DNA of 64,000 bases from Mesorhizobium sp. (GCF_004962245.1 NZ_SUHQ01000005.1:62001-126000), one strand, 5' to 3'. Numbered from the stretch's first letter, positions 34,028 to 43,068 are shown. Made by a program: numbers and translations. The notes: generated from the sequence alone by a model not told the origin.

Positions 34028-34609
34028 TCAGTATGGATTTTTCGGTGCCCGGTCGTCTGACAATGTCGCCCGGGAGCGCTCGACGAGCGCCTGGATCGCG
34101 TCGGCGAGATGCACCTCGGCTATTGCGTAGTCGCCGCGCGCGACGCGGACCTTGTGCGCTTCCATCAGCACGTCGGCGTGGGTAAATCCCGCCGGTGGCT
34201 CGAAACGGTAAGAGGCGAGTTCGATCAGCAGGCCGAGCGGATCCTCGAAATAGATCGAATCCATGAAGCCGCGATCCTTGACGCCACTGTGCTTGATGGC
34301 GCGCTCGTCGAGCCGGGCGACCGCCTGCAGGAAGGTGACACGCGACACCGCAAACGCGATGTGGTGCACGCAGCCGATATCGGTCGGTGTGCGCCGTTTC
34401 TCCGGCGTGCGGCTCTCATCGGTGAAGACGGTGATCAGCCGGCCGTCGCCCGGATCGAAATAGAGATGGCTTTCGCTGGCCTTGTCGAGGTTGGGCTGCT
34501 CGAAGATGAAAGGCATGCCAAGCACGCCTTCCCAAAAGTCGATCGAGGTCTGGCGCCCGGCGCCAACCAGCGTGATGTGATGGACGCCCTGCGATTGCAA
34601 CTTCTGCAT
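34028..34609 (-). CDS. VOC-family (glyoxalase/dioxygenase-like) protein
   Basis: 193 residues from the ATG at 34609 (GGGAGGAG upstream). Two beta-alpha-beta-beta-beta units with metal-type ligands His (VHHITLVGA), Glu in SHLYFDPGDGRLIT region, His (VHHIAFAV) and Glu (GLLIELAS). Close in layout to ring-cleaving dioxygenase/PcpA-like subfamily. Substrate unknown. Confidence 0.8.
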   Translation of the reverse strand: MQKLQSQGVHHITLVGAGRQTSIDFWEGVLGMPFIFEQPNLDKASESHLYFDPGDGRLITVFTDESRTPEKRRTPTDIGCVHHIAFAVSRVTFLQAVARLDERAIKHSGVKDRGFMDSIYFEDPLGLLIELASYRFEPPAGFTHADVLMEAHKVRVARGDYAIAEVHLADAIQALVERSRATLSDDRAPKNPY

Positions 34610-34889
34610 CTGGCTCCTCCCGGCCACGCCGCGCCTTGCCGGCGGACGGATTTCAAGTGCCCAGTCGCGCTTGGATCAGCCCCGGCATGTGACCGCCGCC
34701 CGGCTTCGCTCCCCTGCGCTCCGCATTTCCGCATCCTGCGGGATTGCGGCCGAAGCTTTGATGAACGGATGCTAATTCAATCCGAGGCGTTGCGCCAGAA
34801 GCGTCGACGCTTCAGGGCCTAGGCGGCCCGATCGGCGATCCGTACTTGCCGGCGCCGAAGAATGCGCATCCACGACCCTTAGATGAAAA

Positions 34890-35304
34890 TCACATATTCT
34901 TCATCGGCACGTCGGGATCGACATGTCCCCCATCGGCAGTGATCTTCAGCCTTGAGAGGTAGTGCTCCCATCCCCTTCGATGGCTGTCACGCTCCTTTGC
35001 GTTCGGCAGTCCGCTGTGCGTGAAGCGGATCAGTGTCCCCGCATCCCTCGCGATCAGGTCGATCTCGACATGGCCGGAGCCGGGCGGCACGGTCTCGTTG
35101 TCTTCCCAGCCAAAACTGTAGGCAAGACGGTGGACCGGGATCACCTCAGTGAACTCGCCGCGCGCCATATGGCGACCACCGACATTGACGAGGAACAGAC
35201 CGCCCGGCGTTGCATCCAAATTCGCTTCGGTCCCGATCCATCGCACGATCTGGTCTCGCTTGTGGCGCCGCGACCTCAATCTCTGTGTAAACCGATTCCG
35301 CCAT
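34890..35304 (-). pseudogene. SRPBCC (AHSA1-type) protein gene, frameshifted near its start
   Basis: The natural start is the ATG at 35304, encoding MAESVYTEIEVAAPQA, the family's first strand. Within 15 codons the frame is lost. The rest of the domain (IVRWIGTEANLDATPGGLFLVNVGGRHMARGEF, EIDLIARDAGTLIRFTHSGLP, HRRGWEHYLSRL) is in another frame, ending at 34890. The missing residues correspond to the usual VxxxFTDP segment, so a small deletion not divisible by three is the simplest cause. Confidence 0.72.
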
Positions 35305-35420
35305 TGCTCACTCCAGGTCACATCCGCATCGAATGCCGTGCATGATTGGAGCGAATGTGGGGAGTTGCAAGAAGATGTTCGAGGCGTAAACATAAGCCGG
35401 TGCCGAGTGACCTTCTATCG

Positions 35421-36488
35421 ATGCTTCTCGCAAACTCGCTTTCATTCCTTCTGGACGACGCCGCGCATATTGGCGACGGTGGGCGACTTCTATTGCAGCT
35501 CTCAACGCATTTGATGGAAGACGGCTTGCCGATCATTGCCGGAGCGCTAGCACAGGATGCTCCCGACCCGATCATTTCACGCCGCATCTGGCTCTGGCGA
35601 GCGCCTAGCGGTGAAGTGGTCGAGGCTTTGGGGATAGGCGCCGACCGCCAGAATGCCGATCCCCGGCTCGTGCTGCGGGAATGGCTTGGCACGACGCGGG
35701 CGATCGTGTTCGACGAGGGAGCTGGCGGTGTCGCACCGACTTTGGCGTGGGCGTTCGATCATACTCCGGATGAGGCGCAGTCAGAGCTACTGCGGCAAAT
35801 CTCCCGGTTTGCTGCGGCTCCGATGACCGCACTCGCAGAACGGTCTGCGAAACGCGCATTGCTCGAAGCATATTTGGGAAAGCGCAGTGCAGCACATGTG
35901 CTCAACGGTCATTCTCGTCGAGTAAAGGGAGAGACGATACGGGCTGCGCTTCTGTGCGCGGACCTTCGAGGTTTCACCGATCTATCCGAGGTTCATGATG
36001 CAGACGAGATCGTATTGGTACTTGATGCCTGGTTCGATTGCGTCGCCGGCGCGGTGCACGCATTTGGTGGCGAGGTTCTCAAGTTTATAGGTGATGGCGT
36101 CCTCGCGATTTTCCCGATTGGCGAGCGCGATGCAAAGGCCGCATGTGACGCGGCGGTACGCGCCGTGAAGGCCACGCGCGCCGGGATAGATCATCTCAAC
36201 CAAACTCGGCGCCGCAATGGGGGCCTTGAGTTCAGATATGGCATTGGCCTGCATGTCGGCGAGATACTTTGGGGGAATATCGGCACTGCCGGCAGGTTGG
36301 ACTTCACCGCGATCGGCAAGGCTGTAAATCTTGTCAGCCGCATGGAAGGGCTGTGCAAGCCGTTAGGACGGACGGTGCTCGCGTCGACAGTGTTCGAGGC
36401 AGAAACTACCGAGCCGATGATCGCCATGGGCAGTCATCCGCTCAGAGGAATAGCAGGCGCGCAAACACTTTTCGGCTTGCCGGAATAG
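35421..36488 (+). CDS. Class III adenylate/guanylate cyclase
   Basis: 355 residues from the ATG at 35421; upstream in-frame starts (35346, 35355) have no better ribosome-binding site. The N-terminal half (about 1-165) is a sensor-like region typical of rhizobial soluble cyclases. The C-terminal cyclase domain has metal Asp in LLCADLRGFTDLSE, FGGEVLKFIGDGVLAIFP and FRYGIGLHVGEILWGNIGTAGRLDFTAIGKAVNLVSRMEGL. The second metal Asp lies in the IGDG loop. Rhizobia have many such cyclases; the input signal is unknown. Confidence 0.85.
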   Translation: MLLANSLSFLLDDAAHIGDGGRLLLQLSTHLMEDGLPIIAGALAQDAPDPIISRRIWLWRAPSGEVVEALGIGADRQNADPRLVLREWLGTTRAIVFDEGAGGVAPTLAWAFDHTPDEAQSELLRQISRFAAAPMTALAERSAKRALLEAYLGKRSAAHVLNGHSRRVKGETIRAALLCADLRGFTDLSEVHDADEIVLVLDAWFDCVAGAVHAFGGEVLKFIGDGVLAIFPIGERDAKAACDAAVRAVKATRAGIDHLNQTRRRNGGLEFRYGIGLHVGEILWGNIGTAGRLDFTAIGKAVNLVSRMEGLCKPLGRTVLASTVFEAETTEPMIAMGSHPLRGIAGAQTLFGLPE

Positions 36489-36877
36489 ATCGAATGGTTG
36501 AGCGCGCCGTGGATGTGTCGTTCACCGCAAATCTTGGTATCGTGCGAAGCCATGACTGGGAGAAATTCGAACGGCAAAGAAGCTACGATACTACAACGCG
36601 TTTCTGGAGCATGGCGCGTTTAGAGCCCAGCCACGCGCGTCGTGCGCAGCTTCGCTGGCCGGTGCTAAGGGCCGACTATTCCTGGCATCCACCCTTCGCC
36701 GAAGCGCCTGGAAGCGCCTGGAAGCGCCGAACAGATCGGCCGGCTCGCGGTCGAGCGTCAAGTTCGTCAGCGCCAAGAGCGGCGCGGGGATTGTCGACGC
36801 CTTCGCGGAACTCACCGAAAACGATCCGCCGCCGGCAACTGTAGCGCGGCAGTAAAGATCCAATTTGTTTGATTGCT
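36489..36877. other. Intergenic stretch with a possible gene remnant and a 10-bp repeat
   Basis: No intact gene is supported. Bases about 36745-36844 read in one frame as KFVSAKSGAGIVDAFAELTEN and end in TAA, looking like the C-terminus of a lost gene. AGCGCCTGGA is repeated in tandem at about 36703-36728. The block separates the cyclase gene from the tRNA. Confidence 0.4.
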
Positions 36878-36952
36878 TGGTACGCCCAAGGGGAATCGAA
36901 CCCCTGTTCCCGCCGTGAGAGGGCGGTGTCCTGACCGCTAGACGATGGGCGC
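36878..36952 (-). tRNA. tRNA-Glu (CUC)
   Basis: 75 nt including an encoded CCA. The acceptor GCGCCCA pairs with TGGGCGT (one G-U). The anticodon arm CCGCC-CTCTCAC-GGCGG gives anticodon CUC. The T arm is CAGGGGTTCGATTCCCCTT-like, with the canonical TTCGA loop. Confidence 0.95.
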
Positions 36953-37042
36953 GTTCAAGAACCGGCGATATAGGCTGACGGCTGGGAAAAAGCAACTGGG
37001 CTTCGGGCAGTCGATGATACCGGGAAAATATCCGTCGCAAGC

Positions 37043-37450
37043 CTATCGTTTTGGCTCGATCAGGTCCCAGAGATTTCCATGGAGATCGGCGAAAACCGCC
37101 ACAGTGCCATAGGGCTCGACGCGTGGTGCTTCGCGGAACTCGACGCCCTTTTCGAGCATCAGCGCGTGGTCACGGCCAAAATCGTCGGTTTCGAGGAACA
37201 AAAAGACGCGGCCACCGGTCTGGTTGCCGATGCGGCTTTCCTGCACCGCGTCCGCCGCCTCGGCCAGCAGCAGCCGCGCGCCTTGCCCGTTCGCCGGCGC
37301 CACCGTGACCCAGCGCTTGCCGCCGCCCAAATCGACGTCCTCGGTCAGGACAAAGCCCAGCTTGCCGACATACCAGGAGATCGCCTCGTCATAATCCGTG
37401 ACGACGACCGCCACGGTGGCAACGCGGCGATGTTGGGAAAATCCAGTCAT
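37043..37450 (-). CDS. VOC-family (glyoxalase-like) protein
   Basis: 135 residues: VATVAVVVTDYDEAISWYVGKLGF at the start and GTVAVFADLHGNLWDLIEP at the end, the standard single VOC module with paired beta-alpha-beta units. Its start overlaps the last codons of the upstream membrane-protein gene by 4 bp (ATGA type), so the two are coupled. Substrate not predictable. Confidence 0.83.
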   Translation of the reverse strand: MTGFSQHRRVATVAVVVTDYDEAISWYVGKLGFVLTEDVDLGGGKRWVTVAPANGQGARLLLAEAADAVQESRIGNQTGGRVFLFLETDDFGRDHALMLEKGVEFREAPRVEPYGTVAVFADLHGNLWDLIEPKR

Positions 37451-37827
37451 TTGTTGCGGATCGAAAACCGCCCGACGATGCGGCGCTCGGTGATGTCGTA
37501 GACAAAGATGGCGCGGCTGCCGTCGGCGAGCTCCGCATCGATGGAGACGCGGTTGCCGGACAGCGACTGGCTCATGACCCTGGCGCCGACCGGCAGCACG
37601 ATGTCGCCGGTCAGCGGCTCGCCCGATGGCACCTGGATGTCGCCGGCAAGTGATGGGTTGGCGGGTGGCGGCGCGGTGCGCGTTTTGTAGACAAGGGCTG
37701 CGATCACCACCATAAGGGCGAGGAACAGCAGGCCAAGATTGATGGCGACGAAGCGGACAAGCTTCTTGCGCACTTTTTCGACTTCGGGGTCGAGCGGCTT
37801 TTCCTCGTCTTCGTCGGCAACAGCCAT
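37447..37827 (-). CDS. Small inner-membrane protein (DUF6476-like)
   Basis: 126 residues. An acidic N-terminus, then one membrane segment (about 27-46), then a periplasmic domain with VPSGEPLTGDIVLPVGARVMSQSLSGNRVSIDAEL. Conserved in rhizobia as far as I recognise it, without known function. Divergent from the RluD-type gene (26 bp between starts). Confidence 0.7.
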   Translation of the reverse strand: MAVADEDEEKPLDPEVEKVRKKLVRFVAINLGLLFLALMVVIAALVYKTRTAPPPANPSLAGDIQVPSGEPLTGDIVLPVGARVMSQSLSGNRVSIDAELADGSRAIFVYDITERRIVGRFSIRNK

Positions 37828-37853
37828 GGCAAAACAGTCCGGAACTTTTTTCG

Positions 37854-38924
37854 ATGAGCGCTCATAACGAAGAGGCCCCCATATTGATAGAGGATGGATT
37901 GATGGAGGGTGGATCGCCAGACGGTGGACCGATCGTGCTGGAAGCGGGTCCCGATGCGGCCGGCCAGCGCCTCGACCAATGGCTGGCGGGCAAGCTCGGT
38001 CCGGACATGTCGCGCAGCCGGGTGCAGATGCTGATCAGGCAGGGCGCCGTCAAGGTCGGCGGCCATCCGGTCGACGAGACCAAGCGCAAGATGGCGGCCG
38101 GTGACCGCGTGTCGGTCGAAATGCCGGAGCCGGAGCCGGCGGAACCGCAAGGCGAGAACATCGCGCTCGACATCCTCTATGAGGACAATGAGCTGATCGT
38201 CATCAACAAGCCGCCGGGGCTTGTCGTCCATCCCGGCGCCGGCAACTGGACCGGCACGCTGGTCAACGCGCTGATCCACCATTGCGGCGACAGTCTTTCC
38301 GGCATCGGCGGCGTGCGGCGGCCGGGTATCGTCCACCGCCTGGACAAGGAGACCAGCGGCGTCATGGTCGTCGCCAAGACCGACCGCGCCCACAAATCCT
38401 TGTCGGAGGCCTTTGCCGACCATGGCCTGACCGGCGATCTCAAACGCGCCTATCTGGCGCTGGTCTGGGGCATACCGACGAGACCGACCGGCACGATCGA
38501 CGAGCCGCTTGGCCGCGCCGCCGACCGCGTGCGCCGTGCTGTGGTGCCGGAGGGCCGCGACGATGCCCGCCACGCCATCACCCATTTCACCGTGGTCGAA
38601 CGCTTTGGCGAGCAGCAGAAGGAATTCGCCACGGCCAGCCTGGTCGAATGCCGGCTCGAGACCGGCCGCACCCATCAGATCCGCGTCCACATGGCCCATA
38701 TCGGTCATCCGGTCGTCGGCGACCCCGATTACGGCCAGGCCTTTCGCACCAAGGCGAACCGGCTGCCCGAGCCGCTGAAAGGCCGGGTGAAGGCATTTCC
38801 GCGACAGGCTTTGCATGCCCGCCTCCTTGAATTTAGGCATCCGGCTACCCATTTAACGATGAGGTTCGAGGCACCCGTACCGAGGGATATGGAGGAACTC
38901 GTCGACGGTTTTCGTAAGCTTTGA
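37854..38924 (+). CDS. rluD: RluA/RluD-family 23S rRNA pseudouridine synthase
   Basis: 356 residues. S4 RNA-binding domain (about 45-105, RLDQWLAGKLGPDMSRSRVQMLI). The synthase domain has catalytic Asp164 in VHRLDKETSGVMVVAKTD, plus KRAYLALVWG and ETGRTHQIRVHMAHIGHPVVGD. The RluD-like length and S4 domain fit modification of 23S rRNA helix 69. An N-terminal acidic extension of about 40 residues is extra. Confidence 0.9.
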   Translation: MSAHNEEAPILIEDGLMEGGSPDGGPIVLEAGPDAAGQRLDQWLAGKLGPDMSRSRVQMLIRQGAVKVGGHPVDETKRKMAAGDRVSVEMPEPEPAEPQGENIALDILYEDNELIVINKPPGLVVHPGAGNWTGTLVNALIHHCGDSLSGIGGVRRPGIVHRLDKETSGVMVVAKTDRAHKSLSEAFADHGLTGDLKRAYLALVWGIPTRPTGTIDEPLGRAADRVRRAVVPEGRDDARHAITHFTVVERFGEQQKEFATASLVECRLETGRTHQIRVHMAHIGHPVVGDPDYGQAFRTKANRLPEPLKGRVKAFPRQALHARLLEFRHPATHLTMRFEAPVPRDMEELVDGFRKL

Positions 38925-39131
38925 ACCGCTTTCCATCCACTCAAAACCAGATCGGCAAAAACCTGACCGGCGTTGTTCACTTTGGCGTGACACACTGTTT
39001 CGTGTTGAACAAATGCTGTCCTTTCTGGTTTTGTTCCTATATAAACCGGTTGTCGCGAACGAGCCTTTGGCGTTCGCAACATATGCCCGCCACGTTTCGG
39101 GGGCACCACTCCAAAGAGAGGGGGCGCTATC

Positions 39132-40043
39132 ATGGCCCAGTCACTACCCAGTATCGTTTCCGGCGAAGGCGGCCTCAGCCGCTACCTGGAAGAAATCCGT
39201 CGCTTTCCGATGCTTCAGCCGCAGGAAGAGTACATGCTCGCCAAGCGCTACGCCGAGCATGAGGACACCACGGCTGCGCACAAGCTCGTCACCAGCCACC
39301 TTCGGCTCGTCGCCAAGATCGCCATGGGCTATCGCGGCTACGGCCTGCCGATCGGCGAGGTGATCTCGGAAGGCAATGTCGGCCTGATGCAGGCCGTCAA
39401 GAAATTCGAACCGGAGCGCGGCTTCCGGCTCGCCACCTATGCCATGTGGTGGATCAAGGCCTCGATCCAGGAATACATCCTGCGCTCGTGGAGCCTGGTC
39501 AAGATGGGCACGACCGCCAACCAGAAACGTCTGTTCTTCAACCTGCGCAAGGTGAAGGGCAAGATCCAGGCGCTCGACGACGGCGACTTGAAGCCTGACC
39601 AGATCACCGAGATCGCCACCCGCCTCAACGTGTCCGAAGCGGAAGTGGTGTCGATGAACCGCCGCCTGTCGGGCGACGCCTCGCTCAACGCGCCGATCCG
39701 CGCGAGCGAAGGTGAGTCCGGCGAGTGGCAGGACTGGCTGGTCGACGACCACGAAAGCCAGGAAGAGATGCTGATCGAGCAGGACGAGCTGGAGAACCGG
39801 CGCGGCATGCTGTCCGGCGCTCTTGCCGTGCTCAACGATCGCGAGCGGCGCATCTTCGAGGCGCGCCGCCTGGCCGAGGAGCCGCTGACGCTGGAAGAGC
39901 TGTCGGCCGAGTTCGACATCAGCCGCGAGCGCGTGCGCCAGATCGAGGTGCGCGCCTTCGAGAAGGTGCAGGACGCGGTCAAGGCCGCAGCCAAGCGCCA
40001 GATGCAGGCCCTGCGCACCATTGACGCGCAACCGGCGGCGTAA
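39132..40043 (+). CDS. rpoH: Heat-shock sigma factor RpoH (sigma 32)
   Basis: 303 residues. Region 2 has EEYMLAKRYAEHEDTTAAHKLVTSHLRLVAKIA and FEPERGFRLATYAMWWIKASIQEYILRSWSLVKMGTTANQKRLFFNLRKVK, which carries the RpoH box (QKRLFFNLRK). Region 4 has LTLEELSAEFDISRERVRQIEVRAFEKVQ. A strong terminator follows. Alphaproteobacteria often have a second rpoH elsewhere. Confidence 0.96.
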   Translation: MAQSLPSIVSGEGGLSRYLEEIRRFPMLQPQEEYMLAKRYAEHEDTTAAHKLVTSHLRLVAKIAMGYRGYGLPIGEVISEGNVGLMQAVKKFEPERGFRLATYAMWWIKASIQEYILRSWSLVKMGTTANQKRLFFNLRKVKGKIQALDDGDLKPDQITEIATRLNVSEAEVVSMNRRLSGDASLNAPIRASEGESGEWQDWLVDDHESQEEMLIEQDELENRRGMLSGALAVLNDRERRIFEARRLAEEPLTLEELSAEFDISRERVRQIEVRAFEKVQDAVKAAAKRQMQALRTIDAQPAA

Positions 40044-40067
40044 CACGTTCCTGGTAGGAAATTATAC

Positions 40068-40106
40068 AACGGCGGCGTCATTCTCCTGACGCCGCCGTTT
40101 GTTTTT
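40068..40106 (+). terminator. Intrinsic terminator of rpoH
   Basis: AACGGCGGCGTCA and TGACGCCGCCGTT form a 13-bp perfect stem with loop TTCTCC, followed by TGTTTTT. Confidence 0.92.
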
Positions 40107-40118
40107 ATACACCAGCGT

Positions 40119-40297
40119 CGGCGCTGCCCCTCATCTGCCTGCCGGCATCTTCTCCCCGTAAACGGGGAGAAGGCGCTGGCCGCAACCTTGGCTCCATCTC
40201 TACGACGTTGGGAATTGGCGAAATCATCCGCGAAAGCGTCTTTCTCCCCGTCACTATACGGGGAGAAACGTCCGGCAGGACAATGAGGGGCAGCGCT
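40119..40297. repeat. RIME-type palindromic intergenic element
   Basis: About 178 bp. The left end GCGCTGCCCCTCATCTGCCT is repeated inverted at the right end (AATGAGGGGCAGCGC). Inside each end there is a second palindrome, CTTCTCCCCGT-AAA-ACGGGGAGAAG and TTTCTCCCCGT...ACGGGGAGAAA. It has the form of the rhizobial intergenic mosaic elements. Non-coding. Confidence 0.8.
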
Positions 40298-40330
40298 GAC
40301 TTCCCGGAAGGCGTAGTGCCGTCTGCCCCC

Positions 40331-41203
40331 TCAAAGACAATCCAGCGGAAACTTCAGATACCGGCGCCCGTTGGATTCCGGTTCCGGCAGGCGCCCGCCA
40401 TTCATGTTGACCTGCAGCGCGTGCAGGATCAGCCGGGGCATCGGCAGCGTCCTGTCGCGCGCCTCGCGCAACGCCACGAAATCGGCCTCTGTCCTGCAGG
40501 CGGCAACATGGATGTTTTTGGATTTCTGTTCCGCGACCGTGCTCTCCCACAAGGGTTCGCGCCCTTCCGCCTGGTAGTCATGGCCGACGAAAAGGCGGGT
40601 CTCATCCGGTAGCGCGAGGATAGCCTGGATCGAGCGCCAGAGCCGCGCGGCACTGCCGCCGGGAAAGTCCGCTCTCGCCGTGCCGCTGTCCGGCATGAAC
40701 AGCGTATCATGGACGAAGGCAGCATCGCCGATCACATAGGTGATCGAAGCCAGCGTATGGCCAGGCGAAAACAGCACCTCCGCCGGAATGTTGCCGACCG
40801 AAAAGGTCTCGCCATCGGCGAACAGTCTGTCCCATTGCGAACCGTCAGCGGGAAAATCCGGCCAGTTGTAGATCACTTTCCACAGTTTCTGGACGTCGAC
40901 GACCTTCTCGCCGATCGCCGTGGGCGCCCCTGTCCTTTCGCTGAGATGGTGCGCCGCCGAGAAATGGTCGGCGTGCGGATGCGTGTCGAGGATCCACTCG
41001 ATCTCCAGTCCACTCTCCCTGATGAAGGCCAGCACCGCATCGGCATTTTTCGTTGCCGTTGCGCCGGACTTCTCGTCGAAATCGAGGATCGGGTCGATGA
41101 TCACGCATCGCCGCGTCTGCGGATCGGCAACGACATATTGGATGGACCCGCTCGGCGCGTCGTAGAAGCCTGTGACCTGCGGCTTGACCGATGATGCGTC
41201 CAA
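40331..41203 (-). CDS. MBL-fold hydrolase, Blh/persulfide-dioxygenase-like
   Basis: 290 residues from TTG 41203 (GAGG 9 bp upstream); longer readings lack a start with support. Metal motif THPHADHFSAAHHLSERTG (H-x-H-x-D-H), then PGHTLASITYVIGDAAFVHDTLF and LFVGHDYQ. ATRCVIIDPILDFDEKSGA-like early segment and AIGEKVVDVQKLWKVIYN resemble the MBL half of Blh, which removes sulfide-derived persulfide. No rhodanese or DUF442 domain is attached. Confidence 0.82.
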   Translation of the reverse strand: MDASSVKPQVTGFYDAPSGSIQYVVADPQTRRCVIIDPILDFDEKSGATATKNADAVLAFIRESGLEIEWILDTHPHADHFSAAHHLSERTGAPTAIGEKVVDVQKLWKVIYNWPDFPADGSQWDRLFADGETFSVGNIPAEVLFSPGHTLASITYVIGDAAFVHDTLFMPDSGTARADFPGGSAARLWRSIQAILALPDETRLFVGHDYQAEGREPLWESTVAEQKSKNIHVAACRTEADFVALREARDRTLPMPRLILHALQVNMNGGRLPEPESNGRRYLKFPLDCL

Positions 41204-41353
41204 TCCCGGTTTCCTCAACTCGCATTGAGGCAGGAATGCTTTTCTCTGCCGCGATGAAAGAAGAGCATGATCGTCCGCGAATGCGGCACCGTCAAGCACC
41301 GCATGCTCGCGCAGACGCGAAAACCGAAAATTCCTCTATGCTAACCCTGCCGC

Positions 41354-42013
41354 TCAGGCGGAGGGTTGCTTGGTCTTCCTGAGATACGGCAGGATCGTCT
41401 CGTAGGCGCCGAAACGCTTGATCGCGTCCTCATTGGAAACAGCGGCAGTGATGATGACGTCCTCACCCTGCTTCCAGTTCGCCGGCGTCGCCACCTGGTG
41501 CTTGGCGGTCAGCTGCATCGAATCGACCGCACGCAGGATCTCATCGAAGTTGCGGCCGGTCGTCATCGGATAGGTGAGAACCAGCTTGATCTTCTTGTCG
41601 GGGCCGATGACGTAGACTGAACGCACCGTGGCATTGTCTGCGGGCGTGCGGCCTTCCGAGGTTTCGCCGGCACCGGCCGGCAGCATGTCGTAAAGTTTGG
41701 CGACCTTGAGATCCTTGTCGCCGATCAGCGGATAATTCACCGAATGGCCGGTCGCCGTCTTGATATCGTCCTGCCATTTGCCATGGCTTTCGACCGGATC
41801 GACGGAAATGCCGATGATCTTGACGTTGCGCTTGCTGAACTCGCCTTCCAGCCCGGCCATCGTGCCGAGTTCAGTCGTGCAGACCGGCGTGAAATTCTTC
41901 GGATGGCTGAAAAGTATTGCCCAGCCGTCACCGATCCATTCGTGGAAGCTGATCGTCCCTTGCGTGGTTTCGGCCGTGAAATCCGGCGCGATATCGTTGA
42001 TACGAAGGCTCAT
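41354..42013 (-). CDS. 1-Cys peroxiredoxin (Prx6 type)
   Basis: 219 residues. Peroxidatic Cys45 in HPKNFTPVCTTELG, Arg near NATVRSVYVIGPDKKI and the long C-terminal Prx6 arm (ATPANWKQGEDVIITAAVSNEDA). No resolving Cys is present. Reduces peroxides; the reductant is not shown here. It stands alone between the Blh-like hydrolase gene and zapA. Confidence 0.9.
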   Translation of the reverse strand: MSLRINDIAPDFTAETTQGTISFHEWIGDGWAILFSHPKNFTPVCTTELGTMAGLEGEFSKRNVKIIGISVDPVESHGKWQDDIKTATGHSVNYPLIGDKDLKVAKLYDMLPAGAGETSEGRTPADNATVRSVYVIGPDKKIKLVLTYPMTTGRNFDEILRAVDSMQLTAKHQVATPANWKQGEDVIITAAVSNEDAIKRFGAYETILPYLRKTKQPSA

Positions 42014-42202
42014 GGCGTGTCCCTACCCTGTGATTGCAGCCGGCATTGACCAACACCACCGGCGCTGCTTTTTGCCTTTCTACCACTCCGGCGTCGTCCT
42101 TCAAACGCCTATTGCCACCGACATTGGCGGCGACGGCGAAAAATTTTCGTTTCTTCTTGGCAAATGGAGCAGGAATTACGCCGCGAATGAAGGCGAGGAG
42201 GC

Positions 42203-42568
42203 TCAGGCCTTGTTCACCGCCAGCGTCGTCGCCAGATTCTCCATGCGCTGGGCGAGCGCGCCAAGCGCATCGGTCAGCACGGAATCGTTCTTGTCGGCCT
42301 TGGTCAGCGCGTCGTCGCGCGTCTTGCGCAGCGTCTGCACTTCGCTTTCCATGCCCTTGACGCGTTTTTGCAGCTCCGAAAGCTCATCCATGACCATGAT
42401 GCCGGCCATCACGGTCAGCCGCTGGTCGCCGATCTCGCCGAAGGAATCCTTCAGATGCGAGACATAGCGGTCGAAGCGCTCGGCAAGGTCGATCAGATGC
42501 TCTTCCTGGCCCTCGTCGCAAGCCATGCGATACTGCTTGCCGTCGATGGAAACCGTGACTTGTGCCAT
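42203..42568 (-). CDS. zapA: Cell division protein ZapA
   Basis: 121 residues. N-terminal VTVSIDGKQYRMACDEGQEEHLIDLAERFDRYV and a central MAGIMVMDELSELQKRV, then a C-terminal helical region. It stabilises FtsZ protofilaments. Preceded on the same strand by a DUF4164 coiled-coil gene, the usual rhizobial pair beside transketolase. Confidence 0.88.
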   Translation of the reverse strand: MAQVTVSIDGKQYRMACDEGQEEHLIDLAERFDRYVSHLKDSFGEIGDQRLTVMAGIMVMDELSELQKRVKGMESEVQTLRKTRDDALTKADKNDSVLTDALGALAQRMENLATTLAVNKA

Positions 42569-42579
42569 TGGGCCAGCCC

Positions 42580-42852
42580 CTATCTGTCCAACACGGCACG
42601 GATGGTTTCCATGGCGGTCACCAGCCGGCGCGAGACTTCCTTGTTGGCGTCTTCCAGCCGTTCGGCGCGCGCTTCGGAATTGTCGAGTTCCTGCGCCAGC
42701 CGCGAGCGGTCAGCGTTCATGCGCTGCACCTCCGCCTCGGCTTCCGTATAGTCCCGCTCGTGCTCGAGCTTGGCCGCGACGGCATTTTCCAGCCCTTCGA
42801 TGGCCTTACCCAGCCTGGCGATGACTTCCTTGAGTGTCGTTTCCCCGGTCAT
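42580..42852 (-). CDS. DUF4164-family coiled-coil protein
   Basis: 90 residues, nearly all helix with heptad character from about 8 to 85 (LGKAIEGLENAVAAKLEHERDYTEAEAEVQRMNADR). It matches the small coiled-coil protein always found before zapA in Rhizobiales; a role in division is inferred from this linkage. 11 bp separate it from zapA. Confidence 0.8.
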   Translation of the reverse strand: MTGETTLKEVIARLGKAIEGLENAVAAKLEHERDYTEAEAEVQRMNADRSRLAQELDNSEARAERLEDANKEVSRRLVTAMETIRAVLDR

Positions 42853-43040
42853 GGCTTTCGTCCTGCGCCCTGCCCATCACCGAATCATCCACGTTCAGAA
42901 CGCGTTACCCCTGAAACATTACGCGCCGTGTGAAGCCAACGTCAACAAAGCTCTCGCGACTGTCCCCTGCTAACGCTAATGTAGAGCCTTCGAGGCCTGC
43001 TCTGGCGCCATCACAAGACCGGCAAAAGCGCGCCGGTTTA

Positions 43041-43068
43041 TTGACTAAAAAGCCGCGCCTGCTATGTG
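43041..43068 (+). promoter_or_regulatory. Putative sigma-70 promoter of tkt
   Basis: TTGACT at 43041-43046 and TATGTG at 43063-43068 with a 16-bp spacer, 58 bp before the tkt ATG. Confidence 0.5.

Noticed and set aside
36269..36844. 191-codon frame across the end of the cyclase gene
   Set aside because: The first half is a shadow of the cyclase gene, which has all class III motifs; the second half has no start of its own.
40331..41299. Full-length 322-codon reading of the Blh-like gene from 41299
   Set aside because: The extra N-terminus has no ribosome-binding site or family likeness; TTG 41203 has GAGG at the right distance.
42014..42202. 6S RNA gene beside zapA
   Set aside because: The location is known for 6S RNA in some alphaproteobacteria, but I could not fold the gap into the required long bulged hairpin.
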